From positions 1 to 64,000 of the forward strand of contig NZ_JACKTL010000070.1 of the NCBI RefSeq assembly GCF_025822245.1: a stretch of DNA of 64,000 nucleotides, read 5' to 3'. Below the pieces are notes generated by a model, which saw nothing but the letters and a program-made list of their open reading frames with translations, did not search any database and was not told the DNA's origin. Below, in pieces: positions 35,095 to 43,838 of the stretch (positions are counted from its first letter, which is position 1; each line of letters begins with the position of its first letter). The stretch is from Mycolicibacterium hodleri (GTDB lineage Bacteria > Actinomycetota > Actinomycetes > Mycobacteriales > Mycobacteriaceae). The translations under genes and the position numbers were made by a program.

Positions 35095-35118
35095 GAAGTA
35101 TACCGCTAGGTTTACTTC
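35095..35118. promoter_or_regulatory. TetR operator copy 1
   Basis: The inverted repeat GAAGTA-T-ACC, 4-bp centre GCTA, GGT-T-TACTTC lies 5 bp before the TetR ATG. It has the same sequence pattern as copy 2 at 35147-35170, which makes autorepression likely. Confidence 0.65.
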
Positions 35119-35146
35119 CGCGACGGTGAAGTGTACGTTCGACCTC

Positions 35147-35170
35147 GAAGTACACCATTCGGTTTACTTC
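35147..35170. promoter_or_regulatory. TetR operator copy 2
   Basis: The inverted repeat GAAGTA-C-ACC, centre ATTC, GGT-T-TACTTC is 44 bp before the SDR gene start. It matches copy 1 at every arm position except one T/C, with the centre different. The half-site-like GAAGTGTAC between the copies may add a third weak contact. Confidence 0.65.
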
Positions 35171-35214
35171 GACGACCAAACACCAGTACTCGACCCGTCC
35201 AGTGGGAGAATCAC

Positions 35215-35910
35215 ATGACCGCATTGCAGAACCAGACCGTGCTCGTCACCGGGGCCAACCGCGGAATGGGGCGCCACTACGTGACCCAGCTTCTCGACCG
35301 CGGGGTGACCAAGGTCTACGCCGCGGCTCGCGACGCCTCGCAGGTCGACGCCTCCGATCCCCGCGTCGTCGCCCTGACCCTCGACGTGACCGACGCACGG
35401 TCGGTGGCCGCGGCGGCGGAAGTGGCGTCCGACGTCAGCGTCCTGATCAACAACGCGGGCATTGCACGGATCACGTCCGTGCTCGAGCCCGGCGCTCCGA
35501 CACTACGAGAAGAGTTGGAGACCAACCTGTTCGGACCGCTGGCCCTGGCGTCGGCGTTCGCCGACCGAATCGCCGAACGGGGTGGCGCCATCGTGAACGT
35601 CGCCTCGGTGTTGTCCTGGTTGCCCGTCGGCGCCAGCTACGGCGTGTCCAAGGCCGCGGTGTGGAGCGCCACCGATTCGATGCGCCTGGAGCTCGCACCG
35701 CGCGGCGTGCAGGTCGTCGGCGTCTACGTGGGCTACGTCGACACCGACATGGCGTCGTTCACCGACGCCCCCAAGACCGACCCCGCCGAGGTGGTGCGCC
35801 AGGTCCTCGACGGCGTGGAGGCCGGCGCCGACGAGGTGCTCGCCGACGAGCTGACCCGCAACGTCCGCGCGCAGCTGGGCCAGCCGATCGGCGAACGCGC
35901 ACTGGGTTGA
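35215..35910 (+). CDS. Short-chain dehydrogenase/reductase
   Basis: The 231-residue classical SDR has the cofactor motif TGANRGMG, NNAG at about 80, catalytic Ser in VASVLSW, and the YGVSK pair (Tyr-x3-Lys). The ATG follows GGGAG. It is controlled by the divergent TetR through the two operators between the genes. The substrate is unknown. Thirty bases after its stop begins a thiamine-binding protein gene. Confidence 0.92.
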   Translation: MTALQNQTVLVTGANRGMGRHYVTQLLDRGVTKVYAAARDASQVDASDPRVVALTLDVTDARSVAAAAEVASDVSVLINNAGIARITSVLEPGAPTLREELETNLFGPLALASAFADRIAERGGAIVNVASVLSWLPVGASYGVSKAAVWSATDSMRLELAPRGVQVVGVYVGYVDTDMASFTDAPKTDPAEVVRQVLDGVEAGADEVLADELTRNVRAQLGQPIGERALG

Positions 35911-35939
35911 GCGAGGGCGGGTGTGCCAGGCTGGACGCC

Positions 35940-36239
35940 ATGATCGTTGCCTTCAGCCTGACCCCGTCCATCAGCGACGACACCGGCGGCGTCCACGACG
36001 CGGTTGCCGAAGCCGTCCGGATCGTTCGCGCGTCCGGACTGCCCCACGAGACCAATGCGATGTTCACCAACGTCGAGGGCGAGTGGGACGAGGTGATGGC
36101 CGTCGTCAAGCAAGCCGTCGACGCCGTCGCGGCCGTCTCGCCGCGCGTGGGCCTGGTGTTGAAGGCCGACATTCGGCCCGGCTACACCGGCGAGCTCACC
36201 GCGAAGGTGCAACGGTTGGAGCAAGCGCTCGACGGCTGA
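35940..36239 (+). CDS. Thiamine-binding protein (MTH1187/YqgV type)
   Basis: The 99-residue protein has the ferredoxin-like fold of PF01910 (opening IVAFSLTPSISDD, TNAMFTNVEGEWDEVM, and KADIRPGYTGELTAKV). These small cytosolic proteins bind thiamine or related compounds. It starts at the ATG spanning 35940-35942 and is probably on the same transcript as the SDR. No TPP riboswitch is visible before it. Confidence 0.82.
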   Translation: MIVAFSLTPSISDDTGGVHDAVAEAVRIVRASGLPHETNAMFTNVEGEWDEVMAVVKQAVDAVAAVSPRVGLVLKADIRPGYTGELTAKVQRLEQALDG

Positions 36240-36251
36240 CCTCGACGGCCG

Positions 36252-37151
36252 TCACCCCCGGCTTGCTTGCGGCCCTTGGCGTCTCGCGCGGATGGCGATG
36301 AGCCCGCCGCCGATTACCAGGGCCATCCCGCCATAGGTGACCAACGTGGGCGGATGGTTCCAGAAGAGCCAGTCGGCGACCGCGGTGAAGACGATCACCG
36401 AGTAGATGAACGGGCCCAGCTTCTCGGCGGGTGCATGACGATAGGCCAGCACGATCAAGGTCTGCGAGAACAGCTGCGCCAACCCGAGCCCGATCAACCA
36501 CGCCCAGGCGGCAGGGGCAACGGGTCGCCAGTCCAGCAACGCGACGGGCACCGACAGCACCGTCGAGAGCAGGAAGAAGTAGAACAGCACCCGCAGGATG
36601 GGCTCGGTCGCGCCGAGCCACCGCACCGACATCATCGCCACCGCGAGGAAGAGCGCGCCCGCGAAGGCCGCCAATTCGCCGACGTCGACGCGGTGGCCCT
36701 GCGGCTGCAACACCAACACCACCCCGGCGAAGCCGACGACCGCCCCGACCCACGTCGCGGTCGCCACCCGCTGGCGCGTCACGGCCCAGGCGATCAACGG
36801 CATCCACAGCGGAGCGCTGTACGTCAGCAGCGTGGCGTTGGCCAGCGGGATCCGCGCGATCGCGAAGAACAGCGCGTACCAGCAGGCAGTTCCGGCGACC
36901 GCGCGCAGGACGTGTAGACCGATCTTGCCGGTGCGCATCGACGACCAGCCACCGCGGATCACCACCGGAATGACGAACAGCAGGCAGATCGCGTTCTGGA
37001 AGAGCAACAGCACGCCCGTCGAGGCGTATTGCCCAGCCACCTTCGCCAACGTGCCGACCAGCGCCACGCAGAAGAACGCCGACGTGGTCAACAGCGCGCC
37101 GAGAACCAGGTTTTCGGGTCGCCGACCCGCTCTGATCCCGGCGTCCGTCAC
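36252..37151 (-). CDS. EamA/DMT family transporter
   Basis: The 299-residue protein has ten predicted membrane helices in two EamA repeats (first about 18-145, second about 155-290). The GTG start at 37151 overlaps the stop of the TctC/Bug-like gene (GTGA). DMT proteins export amino acids or other metabolites. A tight pairing with a TctC/Bug binding lipoprotein is unusual; no TctA or TctB partner is present. Confidence 0.87.
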   Translation of the reverse strand: MTDAGIRAGRRPENLVLGALLTTSAFFCVALVGTLAKVAGQYASTGVLLLFQNAICLLFVIPVVIRGGWSSMRTGKIGLHVLRAVAGTACWYALFFAIARIPLANATLLTYSAPLWMPLIAWAVTRQRVATATWVGAVVGFAGVVLVLQPQGHRVDVGELAAFAGALFLAVAMMSVRWLGATEPILRVLFYFFLLSTVLSVPVALLDWRPVAPAAWAWLIGLGLAQLFSQTLIVLAYRHAPAEKLGPFIYSVIVFTAVADWLFWNHPPTLVTYGGMALVIGGGLIAIRARRQGPQASRG

Positions 37152-38113
37152 CGGCGAGCCGCCTGGAGCGCTGCCTCCACGTCGGCCTGCGTCTTGGCCA
37201 GGAAGGCCTGGAACTCCTCGCCCACCATGAAGGTGGTGGTGAACTGGCTCCGCTCCGCGGTGTCCTTCCACGTCGTGGTGTCCACCATCTTGGCGAGCGC
37301 CTGCTGCCAGTAGTCGACGGCGTACGCGGGCATGTCGGGCGGCCCGTAGATGCCGCGCCAATTGGACAGCGTGACGTCGAGACCCTGTTCCCTGGCGGTC
37401 GGCACGTCCAGTCCGGGCAGCCGGTTCTCGGCCAGGACGCCCAGGCCCCTGAGTTCCTTGGTCTTCACCTGCCCGATGAACTCGCTGACGCCGCCGATGG
37501 CGATGTCGATCGCGCCGCTGGCCAGCGCGGCACTCTGGTCGCCGCCGCCCTCGTGGGTGACGTAGTGGATCGACGACGGATCGCCGCCGGCCGCGGAGAC
37601 CAGCAGGTCGAACGGGGCCTGGTCGTCGAGGGCAGCGCCGACCGCGACGCGGGACGGATCGGACGTGATGGCCGACATGACGTCACCGAGGTTCTGGAAC
37701 GGGGCGTCGGGCCGGGCGACGACCATGAAGTACTCGGTCATCAGCCGGGCGATCATCGTGACGTCGCCGTACCCGTACTTGGACTTGCCGCTGAGCTGGT
37801 TGGTCATCATCGACAGCGACGTCACCGAGAGCTGGTCGTCGGCCCCGCGGTACTGGTCGACCATGGTGGCCAGGAAGTCGGCTCCGCTGTTACCCGGCCG
37901 GTTCTGCACGGGAAGCGGCACGTCGACGATGCCCTCCTTCTGGAGCGAATCCACCACGGCGCGGATGGTCAGGTCGAACCCGCTGCCCGCGGAGGCGCCC
38001 GCAGTCATCGTCACCGGTCCGGCGGGATAACCGTCGGCCGACGCGGAGCCCGGACAACCCACGAGGACGAGACAGGCGGCGAGCAGGGCGAGGAATGCGG
38101 ATCTCGTCGTCAA
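37148..38113 (-). CDS. TctC/Bug-like solute-binding lipoprotein
   Basis: The 321-residue protein has a lipoprotein signal (LVLVGC, Cys about 17) and the tripartite tricarboxylate transporter binding fold (YPAGPVTMTAGASAGSGFDLTIR, NRPGNSGADFLATM, YVTHEGGGDQSAALASGAIDIAIGG). The TTG start at 38113 is supported by AGGAG 8 bp upstream and by TTGA overlap with the SDR stop. TctA and TctB membrane parts are absent; instead an EamA permease is coupled downstream. Confidence 0.87.
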   Translation of the reverse strand: MTTRSAFLALLAACLVLVGCPGSASADGYPAGPVTMTAGASAGSGFDLTIRAVVDSLQKEGIVDVPLPVQNRPGNSGADFLATMVDQYRGADDQLSVTSLSMMTNQLSGKSKYGYGDVTMIARLMTEYFMVVARPDAPFQNLGDVMSAITSDPSRVAVGAALDDQAPFDLLVSAAGGDPSSIHYVTHEGGGDQSAALASGAIDIAIGGVSEFIGQVKTKELRGLGVLAENRLPGLDVPTAREQGLDVTLSNWRGIYGPPDMPAYAVDYWQQALAKMVDTTTWKDTAERSQFTTTFMVGEEFQAFLAKTQADVEAALQAARR

Positions 38114-38976
38114 CGGTGTTCTCCTGGTGTGGGATTGGCAACCCGGGCCGTCTCGGCTCTGGCGTTCATGCGGTCGGTTTCGCGTTCCAAGACCGCGTTG
38201 AGCAGCCGGGGCGCGACGACGTCGAGGGCGCGCAGCGCGAGCGCCTTGCGGGGCGCGATGCGGATCGGCCGGGTCTTGGCGGCGGTCACCAACCACCCGG
38301 CCGCCTCGTCCGCCGAGAGCGCGACGACGCCGTCGTACGCGCGGGTGGGGGCGATCATCGGGGTGGCCACCAACGGGAAGTACACCGTCGTGGAGTGCAC
38401 GCCGGCAGCACCCCACTCGGTGTCGACCACCCGGCTCACCGCGCTCAACGCGGCCTTGGATGCGTTGTAGACGGCGAACATCGGTGACGACTCCGGCAGC
38501 ACCCGCCACGTCGCGACGTTGACGATGTGACCGTCGCCGCGGGCCAGCATCCCAGGAGCCAGCCCGCGAATGAGTCTCAGCGGCGCGTAGTAGTTGAGCG
38601 CCATGACGCGTTCGACGTCGTGCCACCGGTCCAGGGACTCGATCAGCGGCCTGCGGATGGACCGCGCCGCGTTGTTGACCAAGACGTCCACGGGGCCAAC
38701 GGCGTTCACCACCCCGTCGACCTGGTCCAGATCCGCCAGATCGGCCGCCATCGCGATCGCGCTGCCGCCCGAGGCGACGATCTGGTCCACCACCTCGGCC
38801 AGCAGAGCCGCTCGTCTGGCCACGGCGACGACGGTCGCACCCTCGGCGGCGAACTTCCGCGCGGCCACCGCACCGATCCCGGACGAGGCCCCGGTCAGCA
38901 GAATCCGTTTGCCGCGCAGGTCCACCGACGCGCGAACCGGCCAGCGCGGAACGGGACGCATGCCGGCCAATCGCAT
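38110..38976 (-). CDS. Short-chain dehydrogenase/reductase
   Basis: The 288-residue SDR has a short N-terminal extension. It carries TGASSGIG at about 38-45, NNAA, an active-site Tyr/Lys pair in YNASKAALS, and a hydrophobic C-terminal part. It resembles mycobacterial SDRs acting on lipid or ketone substrates. The start could be ATG 38976, ATG 38961 or a GTG at 39000; none has a strong RBS. It is the first gene of an operon with the Bug-like lipoprotein and EamA permease (TTGA, GTGA overlaps). Confidence 0.85.
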   Translation of the reverse strand: MRLAGMRPVPRWPVRASVDLRGKRILLTGASSGIGAVAARKFAAEGATVVAVARRAALLAEVVDQIVASGGSAIAMAADLADLDQVDGVVNAVGPVDVLVNNAARSIRRPLIESLDRWHDVERVMALNYYAPLRLIRGLAPGMLARGDGHIVNVATWRVLPESSPMFAVYNASKAALSAVSRVVDTEWGAAGVHSTTVYFPLVATPMIAPTRAYDGVVALSADEAAGWLVTAAKTRPIRIAPRKALALRALDVVAPRLLNAVLERETDRMNARAETARVANPTPGEHR

Positions 38977-39160
38977 GGCCCTCGTGAACTCGGGGATCAC
39001 GTGGCGACGACTGCGAGAACGTGGTCTTCCGTCATCCCCATGTCCGATCCCCAGTGTGGCTACTGTGGGAACAGTAGATGACGCGCGGCGGCAATTCGTG
39101 ATTGCGCGAATTTTGCCGGGGACGAGGATTCGCGGACCCGGCCAGCGCGGGTCCGTCGGC

Positions 39161-40342
39161 TCACACCTCGGCTCGACCGCGGGATCGCCGCAGTCGCTCA
39201 CCTCGCTCGACGTCTTCGCGCTCCCTCGTCTCGTTCTTCTCGACCAGGCGGGTGTCCCGGGCCGGCAACTGCAAGTCGCGCTCGGCGGGCAGACCGGCCT
39301 GCAGCTGGCGTCCGCGTTCGAGTTCGGAATCCAGCTCTGCGCCAAACAGCAACGCCAGGTTGGTGATCCACAACCACAGCAGGAAGATGATGACTCCGGC
39401 GAGCGTGCCGTAGGTCTTGTCGTAACTGCCGAAGTTGGCGACGTAGAGGCCAAAGCCCAACGACGCCACGACCCACACCAGGATGGCCGCCGCAGCACCG
39501 ACGCTCACCCATCGAAACCTTGGCTGTTCGATGTTGGGCGTGGCGTAATACAGAATGGCGACCGCCAGGACGACCAACACCAGCAGCGCCGGCCACCGGG
39601 CGACGTTCCAGACCGTCACCGCCACCGATCCGGCGCCGACGGTGTCGCCGACGGCTTGGGCGACCGGCCCGGTGACCGCCAGGAGGAACGCCGCGGCGGC
39701 GACCACGACGAGGCCCACCAGGGTCAGGATCAGTTGCAGCGGACGAAGTTTCCAGACCGGGCGGCCCTCCTCGATCTCATAGATCCGGTTCATCGCCCTG
39801 CCGAAGGCCCCGATGTAGCCCGACGCAGACCACAACGCGCCCACGATGCCGATGGCGAGGGCGACTCCCGCGGTCGGGGACTGCACCAGCTGCTCGATCG
39901 GCGCGCGCAGGACGTCGACCGCGGACGACGGCCCCACCTCGCCCACGATCTGCAGGATGGCGTCCGTCGTGCTCTTGCCCTGCCCGAAGACGCCGAGCAG
40001 GGAGACCACCACGACCAGGGCCGGGAAGATCGACAGCACGGCGTAATAGGTAAGCGCCGCAGCAAGATCGGTGCACTGGTCGGTGGAGAATTCCCGGACC
40101 GTCTTGCGCAGCGCGAACCAGATCGACGGCTTGGTGAGGTCGGTCGGCGAGTCTGGCTTGCGTGGATCGTCGGGATCGGGGGCCGGCGTCTCGGGGCGCG
40201 ACACCTCTCGGTCGGGCCGCGACGTCGGGCCGGGGTCGGCGTGGTCGGACACCTGTCCGCGTCGTCCCGTCGCCGCCCTCGCCACCAGGACACCGCCGAC
40301 CACCACCGTCGACGCGTACAGCGCCTTGGACAACGCGCTCAT
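39161..40342 (-). CDS. YihY/BrkB family membrane protein
   Basis: The 393-residue protein has a Pro/Asp-rich N-terminal stretch (about 30-70). The YihY domain follows, with six helices; segments are FSTDQCTDLAAALTYYAVLSIFPALVV, ASGYIGAFGRAMNRIYEI, and YGTLAGVIIFLLWLWITNLALLFGAELDSE. A long charged tail of about 60 residues closes it. The function of the family is unknown despite the old ribonuclease BN name. The ATG 40342 follows an in-frame GTG. The 184 bp beyond its end toward the SDR hold no recognised gene. Confidence 0.9.
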   Translation of the reverse strand: MSALSKALYASTVVVGGVLVARAATGRRGQVSDHADPGPTSRPDREVSRPETPAPDPDDPRKPDSPTDLTKPSIWFALRKTVREFSTDQCTDLAAALTYYAVLSIFPALVVVVSLLGVFGQGKSTTDAILQIVGEVGPSSAVDVLRAPIEQLVQSPTAGVALAIGIVGALWSASGYIGAFGRAMNRIYEIEEGRPVWKLRPLQLILTLVGLVVVAAAAFLLAVTGPVAQAVGDTVGAGSVAVTVWNVARWPALLVLVVLAVAILYYATPNIEQPRFRWVSVGAAAAILVWVVASLGFGLYVANFGSYDKTYGTLAGVIIFLLWLWITNLALLFGAELDSELERGRQLQAGLPAERDLQLPARDTRLVEKNETREREDVERGERLRRSRGRAEV

Positions 40343-40432
40343 CACAGGCCCCCATTCGTTCTTCTCACGAGCAGCTCCGCGGGCACCGTGACGAGATCGC
40401 CGCCACTGGCGACGTCGTCGTGAGGGTGAGGG

Positions 40433-40747
40433 TCAACCCTCGGTGGCCGTAGGGCTCTGCGCGGACTCCCACTTGGACTCCATCGACCGGCGCACGACGG
40501 TGTCGCCGGGCAGGTCGACGTCGAAGGTCTCCCCGTCGTCGGCCTCGACGGTCACCGAGAACGTCGACGCGGCACCGGAGGTGGGAGCGGCCACGAACAC
40601 CACCTTGTACTCGCGCTCGCCCGTTCCGTCGTCTCCGGGCACGTCGAGCGACACGAGGTCACCGGGGGCAACCTCGTCGATGCGCGCCTCGTCGGAGATG
40701 CCCGTCACGACAGCGGTGTCCGCAACGACGACTCGCCAGCCGTCCAC
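40433..40747 (-). CDS. Conserved-looking small acidic protein, function unknown
   Basis: This 104-residue, beta-rich, acidic protein has no signal peptide or membrane helix. It looks like a small SH3- or OB-like fold (APGDLVSLDVPGD, EREYKVVFVAAPTSGA, DGETFDVDLPGDTVVRRSMES). The GTG start at 40747 gives a 43-bp overlap with the di-iron gene upstream; a later GTG would shorten the overlap. It lies between that gene and yihY on the same strand. I do not recognise the family. Confidence 0.6.
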   Translation of the reverse strand: MDGWRVVVADTAVVTGISDEARIDEVAPGDLVSLDVPGDDGTGEREYKVVFVAAPTSGAASTFSVTVEADDGETFDVDLPGDTVVRRSMESKWESAQSPTATEG

Positions 40748-41718
40748 CGCGACATCATGTGATCGGCCAGCCGGCTCTCCACCACGTCGAATGCCCGCAT
40801 GCCGAAGACGACGTCCGATTCGAGGTGCGGCTCGTGCTTCACCAGGTCCGCGACCACGTCGGTGCGGACGACCTGCTCGTGCACGGCGTCGGCCTCGACG
40901 TGCTCGCGGTAGAAGCGGACACAGGCTTCCGGCGCCTTCATCTTCTTCAGGGCGTCGGCCAGTCGCGCCGACCCCGGCGAGGACGTGATCTCGGTGGCGG
41001 CGAAGTGACCCACGGCGGCACCCCGAAATTCCCGATGCAGCCCGAACAAGGACATCACGTTCACCACCGCCAGGGCCTCGGCGGGCACCGCGGTCAGGTA
41101 GTGCAGGTAGCGCGAATCGAGACCAGCCGCGTCCATCAGGTCACCGAAGAGCTGCTGATGAGCGTGATCGGCTCGGCCACCGCCGAATTCGTCGAATTCC
41201 ACCGCCACGAAGGCCGCCTTCGCCACTCCCGACAGCCGAGGAATCGCCCACGCGTGTGGGTCGCCCTCCTTGAGGTGGTAGATCGACCGGTGCACGAAGT
41301 ACTCGCGCATCTGGTCCCACGTGCCGTCGTCGCGCAGGTGGTAGGACAGTCCGCTGCCGTCGACCGGGGTGATCGACAGCTCGGCCATCTCCTCCTCGGC
41401 CGAGGCGTCGATGACACCGACCTCCTGCTGCAGCGCCGCGAGAAAGGAGTCCTCCAGCCGAGCACGCAGGTGCAGCACGCCCGGATCCCACTCCCAGCGT
41501 GGTTCGACGTCGGCGAATCCGCGGTAGTGCAGTTCGTAGAGGACGTAGAGCGCCAGTTGAAGATCGCGGCCCCACGGCGAGGAGTCGCCGACGGGTGCGT
41601 CGACGGGGATGAAGCTGCGACGCGGCGCCCGACACTTGAGGTGCGCGATGAGGGCTCCGGAAAGCGGGCCCGCGGCGGTCGGCAGGTCGGGTTCGAGATA
41701 CGTGGCTGGTGTCGTCAC
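40705..41718 (-). CDS. Iron-containing redox enzyme family (heme-oxygenase-like di-metal) protein
   Basis: The 337-residue protein resembles the heme-oxygenase-like di-iron oxidase family. The likely metal ligands are in the helices with VEFDEFGGGRADHAHQQL, LHREFRGAAVGHFAATEI and FYREHVEADAVHEQVV, which give the Glu/His set spaced as in that fold. Members oxidise amino or fatty acids in natural-product pathways or act in iron handling. The GTG start at 41718 has a 155-bp upstream gap with no gene. Metal and reaction are inferred, not shown. Confidence 0.8.
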   Translation of the reverse strand: MTTPATYLEPDLPTAAGPLSGALIAHLKCRAPRRSFIPVDAPVGDSSPWGRDLQLALYVLYELHYRGFADVEPRWEWDPGVLHLRARLEDSFLAALQQEVGVIDASAEEEMAELSITPVDGSGLSYHLRDDGTWDQMREYFVHRSIYHLKEGDPHAWAIPRLSGVAKAAFVAVEFDEFGGGRADHAHQQLFGDLMDAAGLDSRYLHYLTAVPAEALAVVNVMSLFGLHREFRGAAVGHFAATEITSSPGSARLADALKKMKAPEACVRFYREHVEADAVHEQVVRTDVVADLVKHEPHLESDVVFGMRAFDVVESRLADHMMSRWTAGESSLRTPLS

Positions 41719-41873
41719 GTCGAATCGATTACCCGGTGGTGGAGCGCATAAACGGGGGTGATCGACGCCCGCACCTGCGCCGTCGGAAGGCCCTCGGGGT
41801 CCGGGTTGCGTAGAGTCGTTCCGGCAGCGGGCGCCCGCACGAGCGCGGCGTCGACGATCGGAAGGCGACGGCC

Positions 41874-42134
41874 ATGACGACAGCGGACGAAGTCGACGAC
41901 GCCCAGATCAGCGAGATCGTCGAGCAGGAATTGGCCACCGCGGTCGCCGATCCCGACCCGGTGTTCGTGGTGTACCTCGAATACGAGGGCGACGAGTACA
42001 CCTCCGTTCACACCTCGCAGGATGGGGCGGAGACCCGCGTGCAGGAGACTGCCGCGCAATGGGGTTTCGCCGACGTCCTCGGCACCGATCAGCTGACCTA
42101 CCGCATCACCAAGGTTCCGCTCGAAACACCCTGA
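41874..42134 (+). CDS. Small acidic hypothetical protein
   Basis: This is an 86-residue soluble protein with a strongly acidic N-half and a final KVPLETP. No recognised motif is present (VYLEYEGDEYTSVHTSQDGAETRVQETAAQWG). The alternating beta and helix look suggests a small alpha/beta fold. It stands alone, divergent from the di-iron gene. Its codon use is like its neighbours, so it is probably real. Confidence 0.6.
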   Translation: MTTADEVDDAQISEIVEQELATAVADPDPVFVVYLEYEGDEYTSVHTSQDGAETRVQETAAQWGFADVLGTDQLTYRITKVPLETP

Positions 42135-42294
42135 TCCTCCGATCTTGATTGCTGGCGACTCCCTCTCGGATTTGCTGGCCGTATCCGAAGCGTGATGGTT
42201 CCTTCATCGAATTGCTCACGCACACGCATATCCCGAAGTGACATGGCGACTGTACGATCAATTGACAACCATGTAATTTAGAAAGTCGGGAGCC

Positions 42295-43134
42295 ATGCGT
42301 CAGGGGATTCGGTGTGTTCTGGCAATGATCGGAGCCAGCACACTCGTTGCTGCAGGGCCCGCGGGCACCAGCATGGCGGCGGCCACCGCCGCCCAGGGGA
42401 CCGCCGTCGCATCGGTGCTTCCCGCCCGGGGCGAGGTGGTGGGCGTTGCACATCCGGTGGTGGTGACGTTCAGCTCGCCGGTCGCCGACCGGCTCGCGGC
42501 CGAGCGCTCGGTCCACGTGACGTCCTCGCCCGCGATGACCGGAAAGTACGAGTGGCTCGATGACAGCTCCGTGCAATGGGTCCCCGATCGGTTCTGGCCG
42601 GCGCACAGCACGATTGCCCTGTCCATGGGTCGATTCAAGACCGAATTCGCCACGGGGGCATCGGTAATCGGCGTCGCGGACCTGTCTGCGCACACGTTCA
42701 CCGTCCGCATCGACGGCGTCGACGCGGGCCCGCCGTCGGCGGTTCCCACCCCGCACCACCGCCCGCATTGGGGCGAACCCGGGGTGTTGCCTGCCTCGAT
42801 GGGCAGACCCGACTACCCGACCCCGGTGGGCACGTATACCGTTCTGGGCAAGGACCGTTCGGTGTACATGGACTCGAGCAGCGTCGGCATCCCCGTCGAC
42901 GCTCCCGACGGTTATCAGATGGACGTCGACTTCGCCGTCCGGATCACCAGCCGCGGCCTCTTCGTGCATTCCGCTCCCTGGGCGGTCAATTCACTGGGCT
43001 ACGAGAACGTCAGCCACGGCTGCATCAACCTCAGTCCCGAGGACGCGGAGTGGTACTTCAACACCGTCAACGTCGGGGATCCGGTGATCATCCAAGAGAA
43101 CAGCATCGAAGTCCCCCGCCCGGTGACGCGGTGA
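42295..43134 (+). CDS. L,D-transpeptidase
   Basis: The 279-residue secreted enzyme forms 3-3 cross-links in peptidoglycan, or attaches proteins to it. It has a signal peptide (about 1-30), an Ig-like domain (about 35-140) and a YkuD catalytic domain (about 165-270). The active site is SHGCINL with Cys243, and the upstream FVHSAPW supplies the His. The start follows GGGAG. A TTGACA at 42262-42267 in an AT-rich leader may belong to its promoter. Confidence 0.92.
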   Translation: MRQGIRCVLAMIGASTLVAAGPAGTSMAAATAAQGTAVASVLPARGEVVGVAHPVVVTFSSPVADRLAAERSVHVTSSPAMTGKYEWLDDSSVQWVPDRFWPAHSTIALSMGRFKTEFATGASVIGVADLSAHTFTVRIDGVDAGPPSAVPTPHHRPHWGEPGVLPASMGRPDYPTPVGTYTVLGKDRSVYMDSSSVGIPVDAPDGYQMDVDFAVRITSRGLFVHSAPWAVNSLGYENVSHGCINLSPEDAEWYFNTVNVGDPVIIQENSIEVPRPVTR

Positions 43135-43322
43135 GGGTCCGTGGCGGACGACCTCGACCGCCCTCCTCGAGACGTCACCATTTGGACACGACTCGGCGTG
43201 GACGTGCTGTCAGCCGAGCTTTGCTGCCGATAATTGACAAAGTCGTCGATCGGCGGCCGCACGGCGATTCGCCGCTTTACATCACATGTGGAATGAGTAC
43301 GAGAATGAAGGAGTCGACGTCG

Positions 43323-43829
43323 ATGACGATCTTGGATCGATTCAACATCGGGTTGGTGGGTGCCGTTGCTGGGTTGTGCGGGGTCGCCATCGCTGCGAGC
43401 CCCGGAGCCATCGCCGCCCCGTTCGCAACGGGCGGCTACGAGTGCGTCGCCCCGGCGGCCGGCGGTGCTGCTCCCGGCGCGGCCGGCGCAGCGGGCGGAG
43501 CGGCGGCCTGCGCCCCGGTGACCGGCGGAATGGGCGGCATTCCGATGGGCTTGCCCGGACCTCCGCCGGTCGCACCGCCGCCCGTCGTCCCGCCGGTGGC
43601 GCCCCCGCCGGTGGTCCCGCCGATCGCGCCGCCGCCGATCGTTCCGCCCATCGCTCCGCCCATCGTGCCCGCTGCTGGTGCACCGTTGGTGCCGGCGGCC
43701 GGCGGCATGGGCGGACTCGACACCGGCGGCTACGGCGGCAAGGGCGACCCGATCCTCCCGCCCGCGCCAGGTGCACCGGCTCCCGGCCAGCCGATCCTGC
43801 CCGGTCCGGCCGCCAGGGGCGCAAGCTAA
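43323..43829 (+). CDS. Secreted Gly/Pro/Ala-rich protein
   Basis: The 168-residue protein has a signal peptide of about 31 residues (ends IAA-PFATGG). The mature part is almost only Gly, Ala, Pro and Val: a Gly/Ala block, then repeats of VAPPPVVPP/IAPPPIVPP (about 80-115), then a Gly-rich tail. It looks like a wall- or matrix-spanning structural protein. The start has AAGGAG 10 bp upstream. A TTGACA at 43234-43239 resembles the leader of the neighbouring transpeptidase gene. Confidence 0.72.
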   Translation: MTILDRFNIGLVGAVAGLCGVAIAASPGAIAAPFATGGYECVAPAAGGAAPGAAGAAGGAAACAPVTGGMGGIPMGLPGPPPVAPPPVVPPVAPPPVVPPIAPPPIVPPIAPPIVPAAGAPLVPAAGGMGGLDTGGYGGKGDPILPPAPGAPAPGQPILPGPAARGAS

Positions 43830-43838
43830 CCGGTCGTC

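Noticed and set aside
43262..43274. CGGCGA-T-TCGCCG dyad before the Pro-rich secreted gene
   Set aside because: 13 bp of GC-rich symmetry without a matching regulator or second copy; expected by chance in this composition.
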